Positions 17,892-27,300 of a DNA stretch of 64,000 nt are shown piece after piece; positions within the stretch are counted from its first letter, which is position 1; each line of letters opens with the position of its first letter. The notes beneath the pieces were generated by a model that was not told the origin of the DNA, made no database searches, and was given only the letters and a program-made list of their open reading frames with translations. Origin of the DNA: an uncultured Veillonellaceae bacterium (lineage in GTDB: Bacteria > Bacillota > Negativicutes > Selenomonadales > Selenomonadaceae); NCBI GenBank assembly GCA_902785705.1, contig CACZZN010000004.1, positions 1-64,000 of the forward strand, in the 5' to 3' direction. The position numbers and the translations under genes are program-made.

Positions 17892-17951
17892 TCAACTGAG
17901 GAATGCCACCGTCAAGCAAGCAAGAAGGATTTTCAAACCATCCAGCCTCAC
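17892..17951 (-). CDS. Possible 19-residue hydrophobic peptide
   Basis: A GTG start with AAGGAAG eight bases upstream opens a 20-codon frame (MRLDGLKILLACLTVAFLS). It has a basic N-terminus and a hydrophobic core like a signal sequence or small membrane peptide. It lies alone in the ~360-bp gap between the DMT and ftsZ-like genes, about 35 bp before a strong terminator. It could be chance; the only support is the ribosome-binding site, the hydrophobicity and the terminator. Confidence 0.25.
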   Translation of the reverse strand: MRLDGLKILLACLTVAFLS

Positions 17952-18102
17952 GAAAAACACTTCCTTAAAAGATTTCGGAACTTCTCATGAATCAATCTGC
18001 CAACCCTTGGATGCCGCCACCGTCTGTCGGCATCACACCGCGATTCCGCAAGCAGATCTTCGTTGCCTTCACGTTTGATTATACTCTGCTTAAAGCAAAA
18101 AT

Positions 18103-19017
18103 TCAAGAGACATATGGACTAATTTCTGCCATCTCCTTTTTTCTCAGGATACCGCCAAGCTGCGTCACGATCATGCCGGCTGCCATGAGGACGCAGCCAA
18201 AGATCTCGCGTCCTGACATGACCTCACCCAAAATTGCCCACCCTGCCAATGCGCCAAAAATTGCCTCAAAGCTCATGAGAATAGCCGCGTGCGCGGGGTC
18301 CGCGTATTTCTGCCCTACGATCTGCAGGGTAAACGCAACGCCGGCCGACATCACGCCGCCATACAGAATCGCAACGTAAGAATCCAGCATCGGCTGCCAT
18401 GCGATTTCCTCCAGGGCCAGTGCCGCAAAAGAGCTGAACAGCGCGCATATGCCGATCTGACCGACAGACAGCTCTACCACATCCGCTCTGCCGGCAAAGT
18501 GGTCAATGAACAGGATATGAAATGTCCAAAAGACCGCCGACACCAGGACGATGGCATCCCCCATGGAGAGCGAAAGGTCGCCGTGCACGGCCAGAAAAAA
18601 CAGCCCTGTCACCGCCATGACCGCTCCCAGCCAGTTTTCCGCATGGACGGTCCGGTGCAGGAACACAGCAAAAAGCGGCACCAGGATGATATAAAGACAT
18701 GTGATGAATGCCGTCTTTCCCGCTGTCGTATAAAGCATCGCTACCTGCTGCAGCGAACTGGCAACGAACATGATACAGCCGGCCCCAAGCCCGGCTTTCC
18801 AGCCGCTGTGATAGGCTCCCTCCGCCCTTGCCTGTTCGCGCTTCCGATGCAGGAACCCCCACAGCACGAGCAAGGACAAGAAGCCAAGCGCAAAGCGCGC
18901 TGCCGCATAGGTGAACGGCCCCAGCTCATCCATACCCGCCATCTGGGCCACGAATGTCGTCCCCCAGATAAACGCCGCCATAAGCAGCATCAAAGTCCCC
19001 TTGAATCGTTGCAACAT
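18103..19017 (-). CDS. EamA-family (DMT) transporter
   Basis: A 304-aa inner-membrane protein with ten predicted helices in two EamA repeats. The first begins LMLLMAAFIWGTTFVAQ and the second starts after the loop near residue 150. The typical C-terminal ILGEVMSGREIFGCVLMAAGM is present. Drug/metabolite exporters of this type carry amino acids or other small metabolites; the substrate cannot be told from sequence. Divergent from the LRAT-type gene. Confidence 0.88.
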   Translation of the reverse strand: MLQRFKGTLMLLMAAFIWGTTFVAQMAGMDELGPFTYAAARFALGFLSLLVLWGFLHRKREQARAEGAYHSGWKAGLGAGCIMFVASSLQQVAMLYTTAGKTAFITCLYIILVPLFAVFLHRTVHAENWLGAVMAVTGLFFLAVHGDLSLSMGDAIVLVSAVFWTFHILFIDHFAGRADVVELSVGQIGICALFSSFAALALEEIAWQPMLDSYVAILYGGVMSAGVAFTLQIVGQKYADPAHAAILMSFEAIFGALAGWAILGEVMSGREIFGCVLMAAGMIVTQLGGILRKKEMAEISPYVS

Positions 19018-19185
19018 AGCCTGACCATCCTCACGTCAAAAATCATCTGGATTGGATTATATCACGAGCGTACATGGTCAGCAAGGAAAGAAAGCATCGC
19101 AACGGTAGGATTTTTCAACTCCACGTCGAATAAGAACGGTATGTAAGCAAAAGTCCATCCCTATTCACAGAAAGCGGTGTAAAAA

Positions 19186-19761
19186 GTGGAACTACGCATG
19201 GGGGATATCATATATGTCGATCGCGGAGCATACAAGCACTACGGAATCTATGCAGGCGAGGGAAACGTGATCCACTATACCAAGAACGGAACGAATGACT
19301 ATCGCAACGGCGAAATCCGCGAAACTCCCTTGGAGATGTTTGCGCAGAAAGATGTCCTGTACCGGATACCCTTTCCTGATACAACAGACGCTGCCGTCCC
19401 GCAGCAGAAAACAGACCTGGTAGGAACGGCAATCGCAGAGGGCTCTGCGGAATCCGCAGAGCCGACACCGGAAGAAATGGAATTCTTTGAACTCCTGCAC
19501 GAGGCATGGGGACAGGCGATGCTGCCGAGGGGAAAAATGCCGAAAATATACTCTCCTCAGGAGACAGTAGCCCGAGCAAGAAGCAAAATCGGAACCAAAG
19601 GCTACCACCTCATGTTTTCCAACTGCGAGCATTTCGCCATCTGGTGCAAGACCGGCATCTTTGAATCGACACAGATGCATGGGCCTTGGAATATTCTGGC
19701 ATCTGCCTCTGTATTCCTGAAGTGGAATCTGTCGAAAAAATTATCGCGTATCAGACGCTAA
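19186..19761 (+). CDS. LRAT/NC-domain protein (NlpC/P60-like circular permutant)
   Basis: A 191-aa protein of the lecithin:retinol acyltransferase (NC/H-box) fold. The first catalytic His is in YKHYGIYAGEGNVIHY (about residues 17-32). The catalytic Cys is in NCEHFAIWCKTG near residue 150. A variable Glu-rich linker of about 60 residues separates them. The likely activity is a thiol acyltransferase or hydrolase on lipids or peptides; the substrate is unknown. A GTG at 19186 or an ATG at 19198 could start it. Its 3' end overlaps the convergent NUDIX gene by 21 bp. Confidence 0.8.
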   Translation: MELRMGDIIYVDRGAYKHYGIYAGEGNVIHYTKNGTNDYRNGEIRETPLEMFAQKDVLYRIPFPDTTDAAVPQQKTDLVGTAIAEGSAESAEPTPEEMEFFELLHEAWGQAMLPRGKMPKIYSPQETVARARSKIGTKGYHLMFSNCEHFAIWCKTGIFESTQMHGPWNILASASVFLKWNLSKKLSRIRR

Positions 19762-20253
19762 CAGCTCCATGTCTGCCTCGGACAAAGCTCTGCCATCCAG
19801 CGCCGCCTCCGCAAGCTCCTCCCCTGCATACCTGAGTTTCAGGGAAAAATAAGGCCGCCCCTCCTCCAGCAGATGAAAGAATATCTTGTCCCCCTCCCAC
19901 ACCGGCAGGTCATAAACAGCAGCCTTGTCCAACCATTCCAGCGTGCCCTCACTGCAGTCGGCCATGGCCCCCTCAAATCCGGATGCGGTGTAGAGGAACA
20001 TATACTCCGTCTGCCACCTATCAGAAATAAAGGTGATGATGCCCCGCTGCCTGTAACCGGTCAGCGTCAGCCCCGTCTCCTCCTTCACCTCCCGCAGCAG
20101 GCACTCCTCCGGGCTTTCATCCGCCTCAAAGTGTCCCCCTACGCCCACCCACTTGTCCTTATTGATATCATGTTCTTTCTTCACCCTATGCATCATGAGA
20201 TACTTGCCGTCCTTCTCAATGTAGCAAAGAGTGGTCAGATTGCTCTTGGGCAT
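19741..20253 (-). CDS. NUDIX hydrolase (MutT-like, 8-oxo-dGTP diphosphatase type)
   Basis: A 170-aa pyrophosphohydrolase. The Nudix box is intact: GHFEADESPEECLLREVKEE, then TGL. The N-terminus LTTLCYIEKDGKYLMMHR resembles the MutT/YvcI group acting on oxidised or non-canonical nucleotides. The frame opens at 20373, but the ATG at 20253 has AGGAGGA seven bases upstream. The final 21 bp overlap the end of the convergent LRAT-type gene. Confidence 0.88.
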   Translation of the reverse strand: MPKSNLTTLCYIEKDGKYLMMHRVKKEHDINKDKWVGVGGHFEADESPEECLLREVKEETGLTLTGYRQRGIITFISDRWQTEYMFLYTASGFEGAMADCSEGTLEWLDKAAVYDLPVWEGDKIFFHLLEEGRPYFSLKLRYAGEELAEAALDGRALSEADMELLASDTR

Positions 20254-20415
20254 GGACCTATCCTCCTGATAAAAAAACTTTTTCTTCAGTTCCGGCACAC
20301 GATACGGATGTCGCAGAGATAAAACTCTGACAGCCGTTTGCCGCGCATATCCCCTCTTCCCAAAATTCTGCACCGAAGGCGGAAATCCTGCCGCAGAATG
20401 TGATTAGCTGACCAT

Positions 20416-20458
20416 AAAACAAGCCTGCCGGCGCACAGGAGCCGGCAGGCTTGTTTTT
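20416..20458. terminator. Strong bidirectional intrinsic terminator
   Basis: CAAGCCTGCCGGC and its perfect complement form a 13-bp stem around an 8-base loop. TTTTT follows on the plus strand and TTTT on the minus strand. It ends the glutamine synthetase transcript. Confidence 0.85.
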
Positions 20459-20504
20459 CAAAGGGCGATGACTTCAAAGCCCCGTAAATTTTCATCAAAG
20501 AGCA

Positions 20505-22388
20505 TCAGATCATATTCTTCTGATAGGCATCGTAAAGTGCCTTGAGCTCCTCGATGCGGTCATACATCTCCACCTGCAGGCCGGATGCCGTGGCATAATC
20601 GCCGGAATTCAACGCTTGGATCAGCAGCGTGAACAGGGATTTCTCATCAATGCTGTCCTTCGCAAGGTAAGTACGGATGCCGTTGATTTTGTTCCAGTTG
20701 TAGGAATCCTGGTCCGTCACGAAGGAAGACTTGATCTCCTTCGCCTTGCGCACGATATCCCGATTTTCCGGGATGATGCGGCTGATCAGCTCCGTCTTCC
20801 AGCGGATCAACGCGCCGTCACGGAACGCGTGGATAATCTGGTCACGCATGGCGCCGCCTACCGTGAGGACCGCCTTCTTCTCAGGATATCTCTCAAAATT
20901 CTCCATATTTTCCCAGACAGTCGCGGGGGGCGCACCGAACAGACGATTGCGTTCCTCCTCCGTATAGTCCTCGAACACATCTTCCTCGCTGCGATAGGCA
21001 CGATCTTTTTCCAGATAGAAGCCATCCTCACCCGCCTGCTTGGAAAGCTCCGCCAGCAGCTCATCCGTCGTATGCGTAACGGTTCCCTTGATGCCGTCCA
21101 GCACTGCCGAATAGATGGCGGCCAGTACCAGATAGGTATTCGTATACGGATTGCAGGCGCGCAGCTCGAAACGGGTCGCGAAGGGATTGTTGATGTCGCG
21201 GATCAAGCCCGCCAGAATCGTACGGTTGCGGGACGGAATCTTCGGCGAATGTCCCAGGGACGTCACGATGCAGACAGGTGCCTCGAAGCCGGGCTTCAAG
21301 CGGTTCAAGGAATCATTGGTCGCAGAGACAAAGGGATTGATGACCTCATAATTCTTTAAGAGGCCCATGATGGCGCCATACCCCAAGGCGCTCATGAAGT
21401 CCTTCGTAGGCTCCTTCGCCGCAAATACATTGTGCAGTTTGCCATCCTTCGTGCGGACCGCCATGCCGATATGCGTATGCTCGCCGTTGCCCGCCAGCCC
21501 GATCATCGGCTTTGCCTTGAAGCTGACCTCCAGACCGTTGCCGCGGAAAATCTCGCGCACGATCGTGCGCACGAAGATCTCATTATCCGCCGCCTGCACT
21601 GCGTCTGCAAAGCGCCAGTCGATTTCCAGCTGCTCGCAGACATGGGTCATGCGCCCGCTTTCGTCGATCTGCGCCTTGAGCCCGCCTACCTCCTTGTGTC
21701 CCATCTCCACACCGAAACCGTATTTGTCAAGCTCCAGCACGCACTGCTCCAGCGCGCAGCGCACGGCGCCGTGCGTACGCTCCCAATACTGCTCCTGCAT
21801 GACCTGGGACGCGCTCATTTCCTCGATTTCCGCTTCCTCCAACGGTGTCTTCACCCAGAATTCCAGCTCCGTTGCGGAAGTGAACTCCACATCCGTTACA
21901 TCCGCGCCGTTCACGTCCAGCCCCGAGATGCTCGGATGCGCATGGAAGATATCCAGCAATTCCTTTTTGACATAGGCAAGCGTATCCGTCAACACCGAGC
22001 GGGAATCCACACGCTTTCCCTCATGAATCAGGAAAGACGGGATCCGCAAGGTACCAATCGGACGATTTGTCTCCTCGTCGTAATGCTCGAAATTATAGTC
22101 CACAAACCAGTTGACGTTGGGATCGATCGGCATATCCACCTTCGCATTGTTCAGCGTCGCAATTCCTGACAACACCACGGAAGAGCCGTCTGTCTGAACC
22201 GCACGGCCTGCGTAGAAATCATCCATGTCCTTCAGGAAGAGCCGCACGGGGATCTTTTCATCCGTATCATTCCCCGCCATGTCGATGCCGACCAGTGAAA
22301 CGAACTTGATCTCAGGATGCTCCCGGAGCATCTTCGCAATGTCTTCCTTTGATGAATTTGCGGGAATCACATACAGTAAATCTGCCAT
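20505..22388 (-). CDS. Large glutamine synthetase-family protein
   Basis: A 627-aa ATP-dependent ammonia-assimilating enzyme. Glutamine synthetase catalytic features are visible: the Glu-rich metal site in TSATELEFWVKT, NGEHTHIGM (usual GSGMHxH), NRLKPGFEAPV, and FATRFELRACNPYTNTYLVLAAI. A C-terminal extension of about 180 residues beyond the usual ~445-residue core is rich in helix. It is larger than GSI and smaller than a typical GSIII; comparable long forms occur in anaerobic Firmicutes. ATG at 22388 has AAAGGGTGG upstream; the earlier in-frame GTG lies in that site. A promoter about 130 bp upstream and a strong terminator make it monocistronic. Confidence 0.85.
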   Translation of the reverse strand: MADLLYVIPANSSKEDIAKMLREHPEIKFVSLVGIDMAGNDTDEKIPVRLFLKDMDDFYAGRAVQTDGSSVVLSGIATLNNAKVDMPIDPNVNWFVDYNFEHYDEETNRPIGTLRIPSFLIHEGKRVDSRSVLTDTLAYVKKELLDIFHAHPSISGLDVNGADVTDVEFTSATELEFWVKTPLEEAEIEEMSASQVMQEQYWERTHGAVRCALEQCVLELDKYGFGVEMGHKEVGGLKAQIDESGRMTHVCEQLEIDWRFADAVQAADNEIFVRTIVREIFRGNGLEVSFKAKPMIGLAGNGEHTHIGMAVRTKDGKLHNVFAAKEPTKDFMSALGYGAIMGLLKNYEVINPFVSATNDSLNRLKPGFEAPVCIVTSLGHSPKIPSRNRTILAGLIRDINNPFATRFELRACNPYTNTYLVLAAIYSAVLDGIKGTVTHTTDELLAELSKQAGEDGFYLEKDRAYRSEEDVFEDYTEEERNRLFGAPPATVWENMENFERYPEKKAVLTVGGAMRDQIIHAFRDGALIRWKTELISRIIPENRDIVRKAKEIKSSFVTDQDSYNWNKINGIRTYLAKDSIDEKSLFTLLIQALNSGDYATASGLQVEMYDRIEELKALYDAYQKNMI

Positions 22389-22515
22389 TTCAACCACCCT
22401 TTTCTCAAATAACTACAAAAAAACCACACAAAAATGTCCGACAGAATCCTCCTCCATTCGGTCATCTTCGCATGGCTCCGTTGCCAAAAATATATGCCTT
22501 TCTTCAACGGAACCT

Positions 22516-22544
22516 ATCATAACACATCTCCCCTGCAAAGTCCA
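22516..22544 (-). promoter_or_regulatory. Promoter and structured leader of the glutamine synthetase gene
   Basis: TGGACT (22539-22544) and TATGAT (22516-22521) are spaced 17 bp on the minus strand. The resulting leader of about 120 nt contains a stem (GTTCCGTTG with CAACGGAGC). I could not match the leader to a known glutamine riboswitch or ANTAR-target pair. Confidence 0.55.
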
Positions 22545-22687
22545 GTCTTTTGGTCATGTATACATGGATTCTCTTTCACCTCATGGATTCCCTCTCTTGC
22601 GGAATGAAAAAATACGAGATACCTTCTGCGAGCCTGCGCGAAAGAGCTTTTGAAAGATATTCGAGAACTTTAACGAAGTTCTGACAT

Positions 22688-22715
22688 TTCAACTTTCAAA
22701 CTCTTCCGTTATAAT
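22688..22715 (+). promoter_or_regulatory. Promoter of the reverse rubrerythrin gene
   Basis: TTCAAC (22688-22693) and a perfect TATAAT (22710-22715) are separated by 16 bp. The start of transcription would be near 22722, giving a leader of about 128 nt. Confidence 0.6.
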
Positions 22716-22721
22716 GGATGT

Positions 22722-22849
22722 GATATGGTGGGCGTGAGGTCTACGCCCCTGGCTGCCATCTCTGAGCAAGGAACCTGACATCTATTTGTGAGCATTTCCT
22801 GACGATGGCAGTGCCGGTTCCGGTTCTCTATATTTTAGGAGGTCATCAT
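22722..22849 (+). promoter_or_regulatory. Structured 5' leader of unknown class
   Basis: GGGCGT/ACGCCC (22730-22735 with 22743-22748) makes a first hairpin. CTGCCATC (22753-22760) pairs with GATGGCAG (22804-22811) across 43 nt, and inside it AGGAA can pair with TTCCT. The ribosome-binding site AGGAGG follows about 30 nt later. The layout resembles a cis-regulatory RNA, but I recognise no riboswitch signature. Confidence 0.4.
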
Positions 22850-23395
22850 ATGAAAAAGTTTGTTTGCACCGTTTGCGGCTATGTATTTGAAGGAGAGGCC
22901 CCGCCCGAAGCGTGCCCCATTTGCAAGGCTCCTGCCTCAAAGTTCAAGGAGCAGAGCGGGGAGCTCGTCTTTGCCGATGAGCATGTGGTCGGCGTGGCAA
23001 AGGGCGTAGATGAAAGAATCATCGAGGGGCTGCGCCAGAACTTCACGGGCGAATGCTCGGAGGTCGGCATGTACCTTGCGATGAGCCGCGTCGCGGACCG
23101 CGAAGGGTATCCCGAGATTGCCGAAGCCTTCAGGCGCTACGCGTTCGAGGAAGCGGATCATGCCGCAAAGTTCGCGGAGCTGCTTGGGGAAGTGCTCACC
23201 GATTCCACCAAGAAGAATCTGGAGATGCGCATCGACGCGGAGCATGGCGCCTGCGCCGGCAAGAAAGAGCTTGCCGTCCTTGCAAAGAAGCTGGATCTGG
23301 ATGCCATCCATGACACCGTACATGAGATGGCGAAGGACGAGGCCCGCCACGGCTGCGGATTCAAGGGTCTCCATGACCGTTATTTCGGAAAATAA
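22850..23395 (+). CDS. Reverse rubrerythrin (rubredoxin-like domain followed by diiron domain)
   Basis: A 181-aa oxidative-stress protein. Residues 1-35 are a rubredoxin-type Fe(Cys)4 domain ([12 protein letters not shown] and CPICKAP). The rest is a ferritin-like four-helix domain with metal ligands in [22 protein letters not shown] and [11 protein letters not shown]. This order, with rubredoxin first, defines reverse rubrerythrins, which reduce peroxide and oxygen with NADH-linked partners in anaerobes. The ATG at 22850 has AGGAGG upstream; the frame is open from 22805. Its own promoter, a structured leader and a terminator flank it. Confidence 0.92.
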   Translation: MKKFVCTVCGYVFEGEAPPEACPICKAPASKFKEQSGELVFADEHVVGVAKGVDERIIEGLRQNFTGECSEVGMYLAMSRVADREGYPEIAEAFRRYAFEEADHAAKFAELLGEVLTDSTKKNLEMRIDAEHGACAGKKELAVLAKKLDLDAIHDTVHEMAKDEARHGCGFKGLHDRYFGK

Positions 23396-23418
23396 TCCAA
23401 GAATCAACACTGGAAAAA

Positions 23419-23456
23419 GCAACGCCGGACAACATCACCGTCTGGCGTTGCTTTTC
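23419..23456 (+). terminator. Intrinsic terminator after the reverse rubrerythrin gene
   Basis: GCAACGCCGGAC (23419-23430) pairs with GTCTGGCGTTGC (23440-23451), followed by TTTTCTTTC. Confidence 0.85.
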
Positions 23457-23552
23457 TTTCATTTATGATGGTTCACGAAGGAGGAATCAAGCCCCCTGTT
23501 GTCGAATTAGCTACGCGGAGGATGTCGTGTATTTCAAGGAGGAGGCTCTATC

Positions 23553-25277
23553 ATGCAGTGGATCAGAAATCTCAAAGTGGCATACAAGCTGCTCATCCTG
23601 TGCGCCATCGCCGCCATCGGCATGGCTTTCATGGGACGGTCCGGCTATAATGCACTGCAAACCGCCAATCAGGAAATGAATACCCTATTCACCCAGAATC
23701 TCAAATCCGTTTACTATGTGGGCAATTGCCGCCATGCCATGCGCTACATGCAGGGCATGATGCTCATTGCCACCAGTTCCCACGATCCCAAGCGCATCCA
23801 GAGCGTCACCGAGAAGTACGGGGACGGAGTGAAGGAGATGGAAACCAATCTGGATCTTCTCCGCCCCATAGCGGAACGGAATCCCCATATCCAGGAGGCC
23901 TACGACAACATCCTGAAGGATTGGAACTCCTATCACAAGGTGCTGGACGAGGCTCTGCAGCTCGCCAATGCCGGCCGGCCCGAAGAAGGACGCGCGCTGT
24001 ATGATAAATCCGGCGCTGCCTATGCGACCGGAATGGGCAAGCATTTTGTCCAGCTTGCGACCGTCGCCGACGAGGAAGCCGATGCCATCGAAAAGGCAAG
24101 CAATGAGGAAGCTTCCGCTACCTCTCGCAACATGCTCATTCAGAGCATCCTCACCCTCATCATCCTCATTGTGTCCAGCCTTTGGATCACCAAGGAAATC
24201 ACCAAGCCGTTGCATCGCATGATGGATGTCTGCGCAAGGCTGCGAGACGGCGACTTCCGTGATGAGGCACGCTCCGAAGCCACCATGCGAGGGGACGAAT
24301 TCGGGAAGATGGGAGACATCGTGGTGGCAATGCGAACCACCATCAACAAGCTGATGCACACAACCAGCCATAGCGCGGAACAGTTGGCAGCAGCAGCCGA
24401 GGAACTCACCGCCAGCGCAACCCAATCCGCCCAAGCCTCCGAGCAGGTAGCCCAGTCCGTCACCGGTGCCGCCGGTGCCGTTGTGGAACAGCAGCAGCAT
24501 GTCGGCGCCACGATGGAATCCGTGGACAACACCATTATAGCCATCGACAACCTCACCGGAAGCGCCAACGATGTGGCAAATCAGGCCAGCAATTCGCAGC
24601 AGATGGCGGAAGCGGGCAGCGCCTCCATTGAGACTGCTGTCAACAAGATCCTTGGCGTTGAAAAGATCGTCAATCATTCTGCCGCCACGGTGGACAAGTT
24701 GGGGCAAAGCTCCCACGAAATCGGACAGATTGTGGAAACCATCTCCGCCATCGCCGAACAGACAAACCTTCTCGCTCTCAATGCCGCGATCGAGGCAGCA
24801 CGAGCCGGCGAGCACGGACGCGGCTTTGCCGTCGTTGCGGATGAAGTCCGCAAACTGGCAGAGGAATCCCAGAATGCTGCCCAGCGCATTACGGGACTCA
24901 TCGGCGGCATCCAGAACGATACCAATGAAGCCGTGTCTTCCATGAAGGAGGGCAGTTCTGCCGTCAAGGAAGGGACTTTCTCCGTGGAACAGCTCCGCGA
25001 GGTGTTCGACCAGATTCGCAACGCCTCCGGCGATGTCGCCCAGCGGGTGAACGGCATGACGCAGGATCTCCGCCATGTGGCATCCGAAGCCGACAATATC
25101 AAGACGATGTCCGAGCAGATTTCCTCCAATGGCCGCAAGGTAGCCACGGAAATGGAAACCGTTTCTGCCGCCTCCGAGGAACAGTCCGCTTCCTCCAGTG
25201 AAATCGCCACAGCCAGCGCTTCCCTGGCAGAGCTGGCGCAGGAACTCCAAGGTTCCCTGCGGAGGTTCCGATTCTAG
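23553..25277 (+). CDS. Methyl-accepting chemotaxis protein
   Basis: A 574-aa transmembrane chemoreceptor. Helix 1 spans about residues 10-30, a periplasmic four-helix-bundle sensor (4HB_MCP type) spans ~31-190, and helix 2 spans ~193-213. HAMP follows ([19 protein letters not shown]), then the cytoplasmic coiled coil with the CheA/CheW-binding hairpin tip [20 protein letters not shown]. Methylation-type Glu/Gln pairs flank it. Start ATG follows AGGAGGAGG. It points to a motile cell; HD-GYP and PilZ genes lie next door. Confidence 0.95.
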   Translation: MQWIRNLKVAYKLLILCAIAAIGMAFMGRSGYNALQTANQEMNTLFTQNLKSVYYVGNCRHAMRYMQGMMLIATSSHDPKRIQSVTEKYGDGVKEMETNLDLLRPIAERNPHIQEAYDNILKDWNSYHKVLDEALQLANAGRPEEGRALYDKSGAAYATGMGKHFVQLATVADEEADAIEKASNEEASATSRNMLIQSILTLIILIVSSLWITKEITKPLHRMMDVCARLRDGDFRDEARSEATMRGDEFGKMGDIVVAMRTTINKLMHTTSHSAEQLAAAAEELTASATQSAQASEQVAQSVTGAAGAVVEQQQHVGATMESVDNTIIAIDNLTGSANDVANQASNSQQMAEAGSASIETAVNKILGVEKIVNHSAATVDKLGQSSHEIGQIVETISAIAEQTNLLALNAAIEAARAGEHGRGFAVVADEVRKLAEESQNAAQRITGLIGGIQNDTNEAVSSMKEGSSAVKEGTFSVEQLREVFDQIRNASGDVAQRVNGMTQDLRHVASEADNIKTMSEQISSNGRKVATEMETVSAASEEQSASSSEIATASASLAELAQELQGSLRRFRF

Positions 25278-25306
25278 AGAATAGGCTGAAAAACAGAACA
25301 TCCTGC

Positions 25307-25359
25307 AAAAAAGAGAATCCCATCCGAAGCTGACATGCTCCGAATGGGATTCTCTTTTT
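25307..25359. terminator. Bidirectional intrinsic terminator between convergent MCP and HD-GYP genes
   Basis: AGAGAATCCCAT (25312-25323) pairs with ATGGGATTCTCT (25344-25355). A-runs before and T-runs after the stem serve both strands. Confidence 0.85.
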
Positions 25360-25367
25360 GATTTATC

Positions 25368-26510
25368 TTATAAATTCTCGCCTTCACTCAGCAGATCCGC
25401 CGGATCGAAATGAATCTGGTGAATAAAGTGGAACAGTTCCGTATCACTGATCACATTCTCGATCTTCGTTTCCTGATCCGCCGAGAGGTCAATATCATAG
25501 ACATTGGGGAGCAGCGTCGGCGTCTTGTTCGCAAACACACGGATGACAGGACGCTCGGTCTTGCCGAACTCCACCTTGCTGACAATCGCATAGCCCCGAT
25601 TGGTCAAAAGCACGGTCCCGACCGGATAAATCGCGACGTTGCTGAAGAATATCCTGAGCAATTCCTCATCGAAATGCCCCGGCGAACAGCGTGCCATGAT
25701 ATTATACGCCACAGACGGGCTGTATGCCTTCTTGTAAGGGCGCGTGCTGGTCAAGGCATCATAGACATCGGCAATGGCGCCGATGCGTCCATAGATATGA
25801 ATACTGGGCCCTTTCCGGTGATCCGGATATCCCGTCCCATCCATCTTTTCATGATGCTGACGCGCAACCACGGACAACAATTCCCCATTGGGAAGATTCA
25901 TGCGCTGGATATGCTCGTAACCGGCGAGGGGATGATTCTTGATGACAGCAAACTCCTCATCCGTCAGCCGCCCCTGCTTATTCAGGACTTCCAGCGGAAT
26001 CGAGATTTTCCCAAGATCGTGCAACAAAGCGCTCAAGGTAAGCTCCGAGAGCTTATCGTGCTCAAAACCGCAAAGCACGCCCATGATGGTGGAAAGCATC
26101 GCCACATTCACGCAATGCGCAAAGGTATACATATCATGCGAGCGGATATCCGTCAACTGCACCAGATTGTTCCGCCGTTCCATGATATCGTTCACAATCG
26201 ACGCAGACGCCTTCGCCATGGGATTGATGTCAAAGGTACCGCGGGACCGCACCTGCTGGAACACGTCATAGACACGCTTGACCGCCATCGCCCGTGTCTT
26301 CTCCTCCAGCACATCCTCCGGCGGAAGGAAGGAGCGGTTCGTTGAAGTCGACAGGACATGGATATTCTGTATGCCAAGCTGCCGCAGTTTTTCAATATAG
26401 TTGCTTGTCAGTGGCATGCCCCTGGTCAAATAATTCGCACCACTGGAATTATAGACACTTTGCGCGATCGTCATGCCCGGTTTCAATCGTCTCAATGGTA
26501 AGTCGATCAT
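25368..26510 (-). CDS. HD-GYP domain protein (likely c-di-GMP phosphodiesterase)
   Basis: A 380-aa protein. The HD motif is in LLHDLGKISIP, and the GYP motif is in HHEKMDGTGYPDHRKG, with further ligands in HPLAGYEHI and DVYDALTSTRPYK. The N-terminal ~100 residues resemble the DUF3391-like region of some HD-GYP proteins. The expected role is hydrolysis of cyclic di-GMP. Start overlaps the stop of the PilZ gene (ATGA), so both act in one operon on c-di-GMP signalling. Confidence 0.92.
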   Translation of the reverse strand: MIDLPLRRLKPGMTIAQSVYNSSGANYLTRGMPLTSNYIEKLRQLGIQNIHVLSTSTNRSFLPPEDVLEEKTRAMAVKRVYDVFQQVRSRGTFDINPMAKASASIVNDIMERRNNLVQLTDIRSHDMYTFAHCVNVAMLSTIMGVLCGFEHDKLSELTLSALLHDLGKISIPLEVLNKQGRLTDEEFAVIKNHPLAGYEHIQRMNLPNGELLSVVARQHHEKMDGTGYPDHRKGPSIHIYGRIGAIADVYDALTSTRPYKKAYSPSVAYNIMARCSPGHFDEELLRIFFSNVAIYPVGTVLLTNRGYAIVSKVEFGKTERPVIRVFANKTPTLLPNVYDIDLSADQETKIENVISDTELFHFIHQIHFDPADLLSEGENL

Positions 26511-27190
26511 ACGCCAATCCCTTTTTTCAAATATTGTTGCTGCAGCTGGAACAAGGCACGAACCAGCTTGTCCTGCTGCTTCTCCGAAATATCGTCTGCC
26601 ATATGCGCGCCAATGTGATAGACATAGTGATTCAGAAAACGGATCGGCGTGCAGCGCCGGACTTCCGCAACGGTACTCAGCTTGCCGTATCCCGGCAGGT
26701 CGTCGATCTGCAGGGATACCCTGCTGCCTACAGCCGCTTCATGATCCGAGGCAAAGCAGATGCCGTTTCCGCTGATGTCGCAAAGCGTCATTTCCTTGGA
26801 ACTGTGGAACGTCCCCAGCCCATTCGGCAGCTTCACCTGTATCCCCATTTCCAAGGGCACAGGCACCCGGACAAAGTGGCGCTTCTGCTGACGTTCCACG
26901 ATCTCCGGAAAATCCAGGAACCATCTCTTCTCCGGCAGCGCCGATGTCCCGCGAAGCCTTGTCGCAAAGCGATATACACAATTATCCCCCTGCGCCGCGG
27001 CAGACAATTCCGTTCCCTGCTGCGGCGCATTCACAAAGTCCCGATCCGAGACATCCAGGCTCACGCCGAAAAAATCCTCCGAGATCTCATCCACCATACC
27101 TACTACCTGCATCTCCCATTCCTCTGAGTGCAGATATATTCCCTGCTCAAGCGCCAGCACATCCGTCCCTGTCATCTGTTCGCTGGTCAC
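26507..27190 (-). CDS. PilZ-domain flagellar brake-type protein (YcgR-like)
   Basis: A 227-aa c-di-GMP receptor. An N-terminal YcgR-like domain (about residues 1-100) precedes the PilZ domain. The two ligand motifs are RQQKRHFVRV (RxxxR type) near 105-114 and DISGNGICF (D/NxSxxG) near 140. A C-terminal helix (KQQDKLVRALFQLQQQ) follows. In the family the bound protein slows flagellar rotation. Translationally coupled to the HD-GYP gene. Confidence 0.9.
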   Translation of the reverse strand: MTSEQMTGTDVLALEQGIYLHSEEWEMQVVGMVDEISEDFFGVSLDVSDRDFVNAPQQGTELSAAAQGDNCVYRFATRLRGTSALPEKRWFLDFPEIVERQQKRHFVRVPVPLEMGIQVKLPNGLGTFHSSKEMTLCDISGNGICFASDHEAAVGSRVSLQIDDLPGYGKLSTVAEVRRCTPIRFLNHYVYHIGAHMADDISEKQQDKLVRALFQLQQQYLKKGIGV

Positions 27191-27300
27191 TCATCATACC
27201 TTCTTTCTCCGAAAAAGAAATCCGAAAACGCATAACGTGCACAACACTACGAAACTATGTCATTATTTTACCGCAAACACCGTCAAATATCAATCCTTTG

